Translations under genes and position numbers: made by a program | In this document: piece by piece, positions 24,097-31,559 of the stretch | How the letters are laid out: each line of letters starts with the position of its first letter | Position numbering within the stretch: position 1 is the stretch's first letter | DNA from: Paenibacillus sp. PastM-3 | GTDB taxonomy: Bacteria; Bacillota; Bacilli; Paenibacillales; Paenibacillaceae | Direction: 5' to 3' | Assembly (NCBI RefSeq): GCF_029893965.1 | Contig: NZ_JARXXP010000031.1 | Span: forward strand, 1 to 52,399 | DNA: 52,399 nt | The notes under the pieces: generated by a model | Seen by the model: the letters and a program-made list of their open reading frames with translations, nothing else | Databases searched by the model: none | Told to the model about the DNA's origin: nothing

Positions 24097-24369
24097 ATGA
24101 ACAAGACAGATCTGGTAAACAACATTTCCGAGAAAAGCGGATTGGCCAAAAAAGATGTAGAAGCCGTATTAAACGGAGTACTTAGCGAAATTACCGATGC
24201 TTTGTCCAAGGGCGATAAAGTACAGCTGATCGGCTTCGGTACTTTCGAAACCCGCAAACGTTCCGGCCGTACCGGCCGCAACCCGCAATCGGGCACACCT
24301 ATTGAAATCCCTGAATCAACTGTACCGGCCTTCAAGGCTGGCAACAAGCTCAAAGAAGCCGTTAACTAA
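24097..24369 (+). CDS. hup: DNA-binding protein HU
   Basis: A 90-residue HU/HBsu protein that bends and packages DNA. The family signature GFGTFETRKRSGRTGRNPQS spans the beta-arm, and the start NKTDLVNNISEKSGLAKKD is typical. TAGGAGGA precedes the ATG, suiting high expression. The TAA stop overlaps the ATG of the next gene by one base (TAATG), so rqcP is coupled to it. Position after mazG/yabN is conserved with Bacillus. Confidence 0.97.
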   Translation: MNKTDLVNNISEKSGLAKKDVEAVLNGVLSEITDALSKGDKVQLIGFGTFETRKRSGRTGRNPQSGTPIEIPESTVPAFKAGNKLKEAVN

Positions 24370-24647
24370 TGCGTCTGGACAAGTATCTGAAGGTGTCCCG
24401 GCTAATCAAGCGCCGCACAGTGGCCAAGGATGTGTCCGAACAGGGCAGGGTGCTGATTAACGGTAAGGAATCCAAGCCAAGCAGCACCGTAAAGATCGGC
24501 GACGAGATTACCGTGCAGTTCGGCCAGAAGCTTGTAACAGTCAAAGTGGAAAAGCTGGTTGAAACCACCCGCAAGGATGAGGCAGCCGGCATGTACACCC
24601 TGCTCCGCGAGGAGCCTGTTGCCAAAAGCAGCGGTCTTGACTGGTAA
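24369..24647 (+). CDS. rqcP: S4-domain RNA-binding protein RqcP (YabO)
   Basis: A 92-residue protein with an N-terminal S4 RNA-binding domain (MRLDKYLKVSRLIKRRTVAK and a GRVLINGKESKPS segment). The Bacillus homologue, RqcP/YabO, acts with RqcH on stalled 50S subunits and stabilises P-site tRNA during alanine-tail synthesis. It starts on the last base of the hup stop codon. A strong terminator follows. The C-terminal 25 residues are less conserved. Confidence 0.9.
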   Translation: MRLDKYLKVSRLIKRRTVAKDVSEQGRVLINGKESKPSSTVKIGDEITVQFGQKLVTVKVEKLVETTRKDEAAGMYTLLREEPVAKSSGLDW

Positions 24648-24666
24648 GGCAGACAGCTATAACCCC

Positions 24667-24703
24667 AAGCACAGCTTTACGTTATGTAGAGCTGTGCTTT
24701 TTT
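24667..24703 (+). terminator. Terminator of the hup-rqcP unit
   Basis: AAGCACAGCT (24667-24676) pairs perfectly with AGCTGTGCTT (24690-24699), followed by T residues. Confidence 0.92.
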
Positions 24704-24781
24704 ATATTTTCCGGAGATTCAGCAAGTTCTAATACCCCCCCGATCACCATAGATTAGAATCAAGAAGGAGGGGTACATGCT

Positions 24782-25066
24782 ATGATCGAGCCAGTCAAAG
24801 TCAATAAGCAGCATGATCTGCACATGCGCGGCCGCAAGCAGCTGGAGCTGACAGGTGTACAGAATGTAGAAAGCTTCGATAGCGAGGAGTTCCTGCTCCG
24901 TACGGAGCTTGGCCATCTCACCATCCGCGGCAGTCATTTACATATCAAAAACCTGAGCCTGGAGAACGGCATTCTGTCGCTGGAAGGCAATGTCCATTCC
25001 CTGATTTATCTCGATCCCGGAACACAGGGGAAAAATAAGGGCTTACTGGGCAAGCTGTTTAAATGA
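24782..25066 (+). CDS. yabP: Sporulation protein YabP
   Basis: A 94-residue protein of the YabP family, a mother-cell (SigE-dependent in Bacillus) factor needed for normal spore cortex assembly. Core features are KQLELTGVQNVESFDSEEFL, GHLTIRGSHLHIKNLSLE and GNVHSLIYLD. AAGGAGGGG lies eight bases before the ATG; an earlier ATG at 24777 meets a stop after one codon. The stop overlaps yabQ by four bases. I could not find a convincing SigE promoter. Confidence 0.92.
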   Translation: MIEPVKVNKQHDLHMRGRKQLELTGVQNVESFDSEEFLLRTELGHLTIRGSHLHIKNLSLENGILSLEGNVHSLIYLDPGTQGKNKGLLGKLFK

Positions 25067-25626
25067 ATCCGGCAGTTCAGTGGATGACCCTGATCTATAT
25101 GATACTGGCAGGTACAGCTATGGGAGTGACTTATGACAGCTACCGGGTGCTGTCGCTGAAGCTGAGCTTTCCCAAATGGCTGAATGCACTGCTGGACCTG
25201 CTGTATTGGATATGGGCGGCGCTGCTTGTGTTCCGCATGCTGTACGCCGGAAATCAGGGACAATTGAGGTTTTATGTCTTTTTGGGGCTCTTTCTAGGCG
25301 TATGGATCTATTTTTTGATCTTCAGTGTTACGGTGCGGCGATTTGTGGTAATGTTAATTCAGTCGGTCCAGTATATGTGCAGACTGCTATGGAGAACCCT
25401 GGAAATCTTAATAGGTGTACCGCTGCGCTGGCTTTGGAGGCTTTGTAGAGGAACGCTGCTGCTGCTCGGCCGCATCCTGTTATTTATTCTGAAGCTGCTC
25501 TTGCGTCTAACGAAGCCAATTTGGGTATTTCCAGTAAGATGGATCTCTCCATATCTGTCCAGAATCTATCAGTCTGCCTGGTGTAAGAGATCTATTGAAT
25601 GGATAACCGCATGGCGAAAACGCTGA
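25063..25626 (+). CDS. yabQ: Spore cortex membrane protein YabQ
   Basis: A 187-residue membrane protein required in Bacillus for cortex formation and located in the forespore outer membrane. The N-terminal half holds hydrophobic segments (around 4-25, 38-58 and 68-92) and the family's GVTYDSYRVL motif. The C-terminal half is unusually rich in Leu, Arg and Trp, giving amphipathic, basic stretches. It overlaps yabP by ATGA, so the two cortex proteins are coupled. divIC follows 22 bases later. Confidence 0.9.
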   Translation: MNPAVQWMTLIYMILAGTAMGVTYDSYRVLSLKLSFPKWLNALLDLLYWIWAALLVFRMLYAGNQGQLRFYVFLGLFLGVWIYFLIFSVTVRRFVVMLIQSVQYMCRLLWRTLEILIGVPLRWLWRLCRGTLLLLGRILLFILKLLLRLTKPIWVFPVRWISPYLSRIYQSAWCKRSIEWITAWRKR

Positions 25627-25648
25627 CCTTACAATGGGGGTACGACGC

Positions 25649-25984
25649 ATGAACAGATTTACTGCGGAAGAGAAGGGAACAGCAAGCAAGGCTTTAGCCG
25701 CAGGTGCGAAAAGAAGAAAGTTCATATGGCTTGCGGTAATGACTGTATTTTTCAGCTGGTCCGGTTACATTTTCTTTGCCCAGAGCGCTTCGATAGCGGA
25801 CAAGAGTGAGGTGCTTGCCAAAAAGCAGGCAACGAATGAAAGTGTAACGGCCTCGCTTAATCAGCTGAAATACGACGTATCCAGGCTTAATGATGATGAA
25901 TATATCGGTCAGCTGGCACGGAAATGGTACAATATGTATCTTCCGGGCGAACTGCCAATCCGTACAGAGCAATCAGGGGAATAA
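25649..25984 (+). CDS. divIC: Cell division protein DivIC (FtsB-like)
   Basis: A 111-residue bitopic membrane protein of the FtsB/DivIC family that, with FtsL and DivIB, activates septal peptidoglycan synthesis. A basic N-terminal tail precedes one membrane segment (about 28-46, LAVMTVFFSWSGYIFF), then a coiled coil (about 50-90) and a short extracytoplasmic tail. An ATG at 25634 is in frame, but GGGGG at 25636-25640 serves the ATG at 25649, which is preferred. Confidence 0.9.
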   Translation: MNRFTAEEKGTASKALAAGAKRRKFIWLAVMTVFFSWSGYIFFAQSASIADKSEVLAKKQATNESVTASLNQLKYDVSRLNDDEYIGQLARKWYNMYLPGELPIRTEQSGE

Positions 25985-26011
25985 AGCAGGCCAAATCAGG
26001 CTTTTGCTGTG

Positions 26012-26040
26012 TTGCCTTGATTTGCTCTTTACTGTATAAT
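26012..26040 (+). promoter_or_regulatory. SigA promoter of the S1-domain gene
   Basis: TTGCCT (26012-26017), 17 bases, and a perfect TATAAT (26035-26040), about 70 bases before the start codon. Confidence 0.7.
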
Positions 26041-26108
26041 CAAATCACCGCAGACTGGATGAAGTGTATATTCGTCTGTATATTTTTAAGGGAGGATCAT
26101 TTTATTCT

Positions 26109-26615
26109 ATGGCAATTGAAGTGGGCACCAAGTTAGAGGGCAAGGTGACAGGCATCACGCATTTCGGAGCATTTGTGGATCTGTCAGGAGGTGTCACAGG
26201 TCTCGTTCACATTTCGGAAATCGCCGATAACTACGTTAAGGATGTTAACGATCATTTAAAGATTGGTGATGTAGTAACCGTCAAGGTGATCAATGTTGAC
26301 AAGGACGGCAAGATCGGACTTTCCATCAAGCAGGCTGTTGATAAGCCGGCATCAGAAGTACGTCCTCCCAGAGCTCCCAGACCTGAACGTCCAAGCGGTG
26401 GAGACCGTTTTGGCGGAGGCAGCAGCGGCGGCGGTGGAGGCGGCGGTGGTGGTTACAATCGTGAACGGGGTGGGCGTCCATTCAAGCCTGCAGCCGGTAA
26501 ACCTTCATTCGAGGATAAAATGTCACGCTTCCTGAAAGATAGCGAAGAACGGATGTCTTCGATCAAGAAGAACACAGAAGGAAAACGCGGCGGCCGTGGA
26601 GCCAAACGCGTGTAA
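26109..26615 (+). CDS. yabR: S1 RNA-binding domain protein (YabR) with glycine-rich tail
   Basis: A 168-residue protein. Residues 1-75 form an S1 domain (GTKLEGKVTGITHFGAFVDL, GLVHISEIADNYVKDV, DGKIGLSIKQA). The rest is a Pro/Arg stretch, a run of nine glycines, RG-type motifs and a basic C-terminus, all suited to unstructured RNA binding. B. subtilis YabR is shorter and has no such tail as I recall it. The role is unknown; association with RNA or ribosomes is inferred. GGGAGGA lies 11 bases before the ATG at 26109; upstream in-frame sequence to 26064 lies in the leader. Confidence 0.88.
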   Translation: MAIEVGTKLEGKVTGITHFGAFVDLSGGVTGLVHISEIADNYVKDVNDHLKIGDVVTVKVINVDKDGKIGLSIKQAVDKPASEVRPPRAPRPERPSGGDRFGGGSSGGGGGGGGGYNRERGGRPFKPAAGKPSFEDKMSRFLKDSEERMSSIKKNTEGKRGGRGAKRV

Positions 26616-26638
26616 TAAGGTACTGGTACAGCATAAAT

Positions 26639-26671
26639 AACCGCAGGGGCATAATGCCGTTGCGGTTTTTT
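26639..26671 (+). terminator. Terminator after yabR
   Basis: AACCGCA (26639-26645) pairs with TGCGGTT (26661-26667), with an inner GGCATAATGCC hairpin, and runs into seven T residues. Confidence 0.88.
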
Positions 26672-26881
26672 TGTTTAATATGGATATGAACTTATATGGT
26701 TTGTGGGGTTAATTTGTCGTTGCCGGAAAAATTGCCGACAGCATCCTTGCCGATTTCACATATCTCCGGGGCAATCGCTGACGAATGTACGCTGTCAGGT
26801 TTTATGCTGCTGGCCGTCCGGGCAGCTTCAAAACATGTCAATCCTGTGACCCGTAAGGGTTGAGCGTAAATTTCCAAATAA
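26672..26881. other. Intergenic region before spoIIE; no tRNA genes found
   Basis: In B. subtilis two tRNA genes lie between yabR and spoIIE. I see no cloverleaf or GTTCGANTC-type T-arm on either strand here. The stretch contains no supported coding frame and leads into the spoIIE control region. Confidence 0.45.
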
Positions 26882-26906
26882 TGTCGGCTCTGGCTTTTTT
26901 GTCGGA
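26882..26906 (+). promoter_or_regulatory. Possible Spo0A boxes upstream of spoIIE
   Basis: TGTCGGC (26882-26888) and TGTCGGA (26900-26906) match the Spo0A core TGTCGAA at 5 and 6 of 7 positions. They lie about 70-90 bases before the predicted start point, where Spo0A-P activation sites would be expected. Confidence 0.4.
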
Positions 26907-26932
26907 AATTTCTCGGGAACTACTCTCTGTTT

Positions 26933-26966
26933 CTGACAAACTTTCATAGAATCGTGCGCTTATAAT
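26933..26966 (+). promoter_or_regulatory. spoIIE promoter with a 22-base spacer
   Basis: CTGACA (26933-26938) and TATAAT (26961-26966) are separated by 22 bases instead of 17. Spo0A-activated SigA promoters of B. subtilis (spoIIG, spoIIE) have the same unusual long spacing, so this fits a Spo0A-P-dependent promoter. Confidence 0.65.
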
Positions 26967-27002
26967 GAGAACCATAAATTCTCAAACGGGTGGTGCGAAG
27001 GA

Positions 27003-29513
27003 ATGAACAAAAGCAATGTGGTGAACCTGCCGGAGTGGACCAGAGCCGGGAGCAAGGACAAGGAGCAGAAGGAAGAGGCATGGGGCACGCGTGTGAAGAA
27101 CTGGATGATGAAACAGCCGCTTCTACAGCTGATTTTGGTGAAGAAATGGACACTGCTGCTGAGTCTTATGGGCTTTCTGTTGGGACGGGCCATGATATTG
27201 GACGAGCTGTCACCCTTTGCTGCCGCATACTTTGCTGTCATTATGTTTATGAAGAAGGATTCCGTTCTGCCGGTGGCGGCAGCAGTTATTCTCGGAAGCC
27301 TGTTCACACCATTTCCCGGAGCAGTTGTTGTAGCGTCAGAGCTGATTATCTTTTTCCTGATGTATAAAGGCTTAGAGAACTTCCAGCGGGTGGACCTTTC
27401 CTATGCACCGTTAATGGTATTCGTATCCTCGTTTATGGTTGGCCTGTTCCGGATTGTAATCGGGCCGTCGATTGCGTGGTACCCGCTGATGATGTGTGCG
27501 GTGGATGCCCTGCTGGGATTCGTCCTGACCCTGGTATTTTTGCAGGCGCTTCCGCTGTTTACGTTCAAAATGAAGAGCCGGGCGCTGCGCAGCGATGAGA
27601 TTCTATGCCTCATCATTCTGCTTGCGTCGGTCATGACTGGCCTTGTAGGCTGGACGGTAAGCGGTCTGTCCCTTGAACATATCCTGTCCAGATATCTGAT
27701 TCTGCTCTTTGCACTGGCCGGTGGTGCTCCGCTCGGAGCCGCGGTCGGGGTGGTAACCGGGCTGATTCTCAGTCTTGCCAATGTAGGTGCCATCTATCAG
27801 ATGAGCCTGCTTGCTTTTTCCGGTATGCTGTCCGGTATGATGCAGTCGGGACGCAAGGGTGCCGTATCCATGGGGATGCTGCTCGGATCAACCATTCTTT
27901 CCGTTTATTTTCTCGGTCCCGGTGATGTCATGTCCTCCACCTGGGAAACCTGCGCTGCTGTAGTTCTGTTTCTTCTAACACCGAAAGGAATCATTACTAC
28001 TATAGCCAAGTACATTCCGGGTACTGCCGATCATAGCCGTTCCCAGCATGAATATGCACGCAGAGTCCGGGATATTACAGCTGAACGGGTGACGCAGTTT
28101 TCCCAGGTGTTTCAGCAGCTGTCGAGCAGCTTCGGCCAGATCCCCCGCGCTGCCGAAGCGGGCAAAAGCGACCGTGAGATGGAGAATTTTATGAGTACCG
28201 TAACAGAAGGGGCCTGCGCCGGCTGCATCCGGAGGACACACTGCTGGGATGCCAAATTCTATCAGACCTATAGATACATGACCGATATGATGACTACCGT
28301 AGAAGAATGCCCGGATATTACGGCCGCCCAGCTTCCCCCGGAATGGAACCGGATCTGTGGGAAGACGGCTGATGTCCTGGAAGTGATGAAAGGCCAATAT
28401 GAGCTTTACCAGCATGATATGCGCTGGAAGCGGCAAATATACGACAGCCGCCAATTTGTGGCCGAGCAGTTATCAGGGGTCTCCCAGGTCATGGAGGATC
28501 TGGCCAGGGAGATCAAACGGGAAGGACAGGCCATGTACCGGCAGGAGGGCCAGATCCGTGAGGCGCTGGAGAAGCTGGGTCTATCCATCCACAGCATCGA
28601 GATTCTAAGTCTGGATCCCGGGCGGGTCGAAATCGAAATTGTCCATGCGTATACCAGAGGATTCGATGAATGCCGCAAAATGATTGCACCGCTGCTCTCG
28701 GACATTCTTGAGGAGAATATTGCCGTAGTCAGCGAGACGGCCGTCCATCCGCGCGAGGGCTTGTCGATGGTTACCTTTGGTTCGGCCAAGGCTTATGAAG
28801 TCAGCACCGGTGTAGCAGGTGCAGCAAAAGGCGGAGATATTCTGTCCGGCGACAGCTTCAGCACGGTTGAGCTGGGTAATGGCACCTTTGCCGTATCTGT
28901 CAGCGACGGCATGGGCAACGGGGAACGGGCGCGTATGGAGAGCAGCGCCGCCTTGTCGATGCTTGAGAAGCTGCTACAATCGGGCATGGATGAGAAGCTG
29001 GCCGTCAAATCCGTCAATTCCATTCTGCTCCTGCGTTCACCGGATGAGTTCTATGCCACCGTGGATATGGCGCTGATTGATCAGTATTCCGCACAGACTA
29101 CCTTTATGAAGATTGCCTCTGCGCCAAGCTTCATCCGGCGGGGCAGTGAGGTCATTCCGATTACCTCAAGTAACCTGCCTATTGGAATCATTAAGGATAT
29201 TGAGGTTGATCTTATCAGCATGCAACTGCGTCCCGGGGATATTCTCATTATGATGACCGACGGTATTTACGATGCGCCCGGATATGCCGTTAATAAAGAG
29301 ATATGGATGAAGCGGCTGATTCAGGAGCTCGAAGGCGATGATCCGCAGGATATGGCGGACGAGCTGCTGGAGAAGGTGATCCGCTATCAGGGGAATGAGA
29401 TTCATGATGACATGACCATTGTCATCAGCCGTCTGGATCATTATCATCCGCAGTGGTCCAGCCTGCACCTGCCCGGAATTGGCCGGATGGAGCGTCCGCG
29501 GACGGTTAGCTGA
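27003..29513 (+). CDS. spoIIE: Stage II sporulation phosphatase SpoIIE
   Basis: An 836-residue protein with three parts: about ten membrane segments (about 45-330), a central oligomerisation/FtsZ-linked region (about 340-585), and a C-terminal PP2C phosphatase (about 590-825). Metal-binding aspartates are visible in SVSDGMGNGERAR (D635), MMTDGIYD and the final HDDMTIVI. It dephosphorylates SpoIIAA-P at the asymmetric septum, freeing SigF in the forespore. The central region has cysteines in GACAGCIRRTHCWD. The ribosome site is modest. Length matches B. subtilis (827). Confidence 0.96.
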   Translation: MNKSNVVNLPEWTRAGSKDKEQKEEAWGTRVKNWMMKQPLLQLILVKKWTLLLSLMGFLLGRAMILDELSPFAAAYFAVIMFMKKDSVLPVAAAVILGSLFTPFPGAVVVASELIIFFLMYKGLENFQRVDLSYAPLMVFVSSFMVGLFRIVIGPSIAWYPLMMCAVDALLGFVLTLVFLQALPLFTFKMKSRALRSDEILCLIILLASVMTGLVGWTVSGLSLEHILSRYLILLFALAGGAPLGAAVGVVTGLILSLANVGAIYQMSLLAFSGMLSGMMQSGRKGAVSMGMLLGSTILSVYFLGPGDVMSSTWETCAAVVLFLLTPKGIITTIAKYIPGTADHSRSQHEYARRVRDITAERVTQFSQVFQQLSSSFGQIPRAAEAGKSDREMENFMSTVTEGACAGCIRRTHCWDAKFYQTYRYMTDMMTTVEECPDITAAQLPPEWNRICGKTADVLEVMKGQYELYQHDMRWKRQIYDSRQFVAEQLSGVSQVMEDLAREIKREGQAMYRQEGQIREALEKLGLSIHSIEILSLDPGRVEIEIVHAYTRGFDECRKMIAPLLSDILEENIAVVSETAVHPREGLSMVTFGSAKAYEVSTGVAGAAKGGDILSGDSFSTVELGNGTFAVSVSDGMGNGERARMESSAALSMLEKLLQSGMDEKLAVKSVNSILLLRSPDEFYATVDMALIDQYSAQTTFMKIASAPSFIRRGSEVIPITSSNLPIGIIKDIEVDLISMQLRPGDILIMMTDGIYDAPGYAVNKEIWMKRLIQELEGDDPQDMADELLEKVIRYQGNEIHDDMTIVISRLDHYHPQWSSLHLPGIGRMERPRTVS

Positions 29514-29569
29514 TAGGCAGAGTCAGATATTCTATCAAAGGATAGCCCCTGGTATTCAGCTTTCTTTTC

Positions 29570-29594
29570 GGCGGGTCCATTCACTAGACCCGCC
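29570..29594 (+). terminator. Probable terminator after spoIIE
   Basis: GGCGGGTC (29570-29577) pairs perfectly with GACCCGCC (29587-29594); only a broken T-run (TGTCTTTGT) follows, so strength is uncertain. Confidence 0.55.
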
Positions 29595-29601
29595 TGTCTT
29601 T

Positions 29602-29646
29602 GTCCCCGGATTTACACCTTAGAGTCAATTCTATAAATCCGGGGAC
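29602..29646. repeat. 13-bp perfect inverted repeat between spoIIE and yabS
   Basis: GTCCCCGGATTTA (29602-29614) and TAAATCCGGGGAC (29634-29646) are exact complements with a 19-base gap. There is no T-run on either side. It follows the spoIIE hairpin by seven bases. Confidence 0.75.
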
Positions 29647-29794
29647 AACAGCGATCGGAAGCCCAAAAGTTCCTTGCAGTTCCCCTATATTCACCCTAAT
29701 TGTTTTCATCTATTTTTCAGCTTAAGCGGCGTTTGAAATCTCTCAACCTTGGATATGCTAGAAAAGAGACAAGGCAAAGGGGAGTGAACGGGTT

Positions 29795-30556
29795 ATGAGA
29801 CAAATTCTGCTCATTACTGACGGTTGTTCAAACGTGGGGGAAAGTCCGGTGATGGCTGCGGCGCATGCCCGGCAGGAGGGAATCACCGTTAATGTTGTCG
29901 GTGTGGTCGACTATGGAACGATCGGGGAGCTGGGCAGCCGTGAAATTGCCGACATCGCCAAGGCCGGCGGGGGCTTGAGCCGGATTGTCGGCACACCTCA
30001 GCTTGCACAGACAATGCAGATGATGACACGGAAGACTGTGGTTCAGACCATTCAGCAGGCGGTTAATAAAGAGGTAAAAAAAATTCTGGGTGACGGGTCA
30101 CTGGAGGATCTTCCCCCTGCTAAGCGCTCACAGGTGGTAACGGTGGTAGATGAGCTTACCGAGACGACGCCGCTGCGGATTGCCCTGCTTATTGATGCAA
30201 GTGCCAGCATGAAGCCCAAGCTTGCTGCGGTTGAGGAAGCGATCCGTGACCTGGCGCTTAGTCTGGAAGCCCGCGAAGGACGCAGCGAAATTGCCGTGTT
30301 TCATTTTCCCGGACGTTCCAGCAGCGAGGATGCCGCACTTGATATGGACTGGAGCAGCGACGTATCCGGAATCCGCTCGCTTTTCGGCAGAATGAAGATG
30401 AGGGGGGCTACTCCGACCGGACCGGCGATTTTCAGGGTGCTTGAGCATTACCGTTATGATAAACTGGATGAACACCGTGAGCACTTTGAGCGTGAGCGCT
30501 TTGAGAGCGAAGAACACGATGAACGAGAAGGGATGATTGGTGGGTATGTCGTCTAA
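29795..30556 (+). CDS. yabS: vWA-domain protein YabS
   Basis: A 253-residue protein with two von Willebrand A-like halves. The N-terminal LLITDGCSNVGESPV is a partial vWA fold; the C-terminal half has the MIDAS motif DASAS in ALLIDASASMKPKLAAVEEA and the threonine region GATPTGPAI. B. subtilis yabS forms a pair with the kinase gene yabT and is linked to sporulation; molecular function is not established. The last 35 residues are a strongly charged Glu/Arg/His tail. GGGGAG precedes the ATG. It overlaps yabT by 11 bases. Confidence 0.88.
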   Translation: MRQILLITDGCSNVGESPVMAAAHARQEGITVNVVGVVDYGTIGELGSREIADIAKAGGGLSRIVGTPQLAQTMQMMTRKTVVQTIQQAVNKEVKKILGDGSLEDLPPAKRSQVVTVVDELTETTPLRIALLIDASASMKPKLAAVEEAIRDLALSLEAREGRSEIAVFHFPGRSSSEDAALDMDWSSDVSGIRSLFGRMKMRGATPTGPAIFRVLEHYRYDKLDEHREHFERERFESEEHDEREGMIGGYVV

Positions 30557-31484
30557 TCCACCCTATCCAGTAGGCACAGTGATTACAGGCAAATGGCGGG
30601 GAAACCGCTATGTCGTTGAACGGATGCTGGGAAAAGGGGCGAACGGAACCGTATATCTCGTACAGCGGGAAGGCAGACGGGAGAGGTATGCGCTGAAGGT
30701 AGGTAACGATACCCTTGAGCTGCAGTCCGAAATTAATGTGCTGACCTCTCTTCAGTCCTGCCGCAAGCGCAGCGAATACCGGGCCCGCCGTGAGTCCCCG
30801 CTATCCTCGTTCCTGCTGGAATCGGATGATTTTAAGGATGGAATCAATGAACCGTTTTACGTCATGCGTTATGTGGAGGGACGGCCGCTTCACCATTTTC
30901 TGGCAAAACATGGTGCCACCTGGCTGGGACTGGTCGGACTCCGGGTGCTGGAGAAGCTGCAGAAGCTGCATGAATGCGGTTTTGTGTTCGGCGACCTGAA
31001 GCCGGAGAATGTAATGGTGTCGGATTACGGGGAAGCCGAACTGATCGATTATGGCGGTGCAAGCCCGGTGGGACGAAGCGTCAAGCAGTTTACCGAATGG
31101 CATGACCGCGGCTTCTGGAATGCCGGCAGCCGTACGGGGGACGAGAGCTACGACCTGTTTTCTTTTGCTGTATTATGTCTGCGTCTTCTAAATGAGGATG
31201 GACTCAAGGCATGCGCCCAGCAGCTTCCGCAGACCCGAAATGTGGAAGATCTGATGCGTCTGGCGCGAAGTCTCCCGGACAAGAAGCTATCCTCCTGGCT
31301 GTGTCTGGCACTTAAAGGCGGCTTCCCGGGATCGGCACAGGCGGCAGCGGTCTGGAAGCAGCATATCTACGGGCAGCGGAAACCGGCCAAGGAGACAGTG
31401 GCTACACCGCGCTGGCTCAAGAACGCGTTTATGTTATCACTGTTTGTACTGGCCTTTACAATTTACTGGGTAATCCGGTTTTGA
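30546..31484 (+). CDS. yabT: Hanks-type serine/threonine kinase YabT
   Basis: A 312-residue eukaryotic-like kinase with a C-terminal membrane anchor (about 291-310, FMLSLFVLAFTIYWVIRF). Motifs: glycine loop LGKGANGTVYLV, the lysine of YALKVG, a catalytic loop FGDLKPENVM in which His-Arg of the usual HRD is replaced by Phe-Gly, and DYG in place of DFG. The extracellular part is absent. In B. subtilis YabT is a DNA-stimulated kinase at the forespore septum that phosphorylates RecA. The ATG at 30546 is preferred to the upstream TTG. It overlaps yabS by 11 bases, so the two are coupled. Confidence 0.9.
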   Translation: MSSNPPYPVGTVITGKWRGNRYVVERMLGKGANGTVYLVQREGRRERYALKVGNDTLELQSEINVLTSLQSCRKRSEYRARRESPLSSFLLESDDFKDGINEPFYVMRYVEGRPLHHFLAKHGATWLGLVGLRVLEKLQKLHECGFVFGDLKPENVMVSDYGEAELIDYGGASPVGRSVKQFTEWHDRGFWNAGSRTGDESYDLFSFAVLCLRLLNEDGLKACAQQLPQTRNVEDLMRLARSLPDKKLSSWLCLALKGGFPGSAQAAAVWKQHIYGQRKPAKETVATPRWLKNAFMLSLFVLAFTIYWVIRF

Positions 31485-31559
31485 CATTATACATACGATC
31501 CGGGGCTGAGCATGAAGCTGAAGCACCTGTATATCAACAGGCAGGAAAGGAAGCCGTAG

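Noticed and set aside
23949..24185. 78-codon frame overlapping the hup start
   Set aside because: It overlaps hup in another frame, has no ribosome site and lacks protein-like composition.
24721..24781. SigE promoter for yabP (AATA then CATAGATT)
   Set aside because: Only 13 bases separate the elements, shorter than the SigE range, so it was not called.
26672..26932. tRNA genes between yabR and spoIIE, expected from B. subtilis order
   Set aside because: No cloverleaf, anticodon arm or T-arm consensus could be found on either strand.
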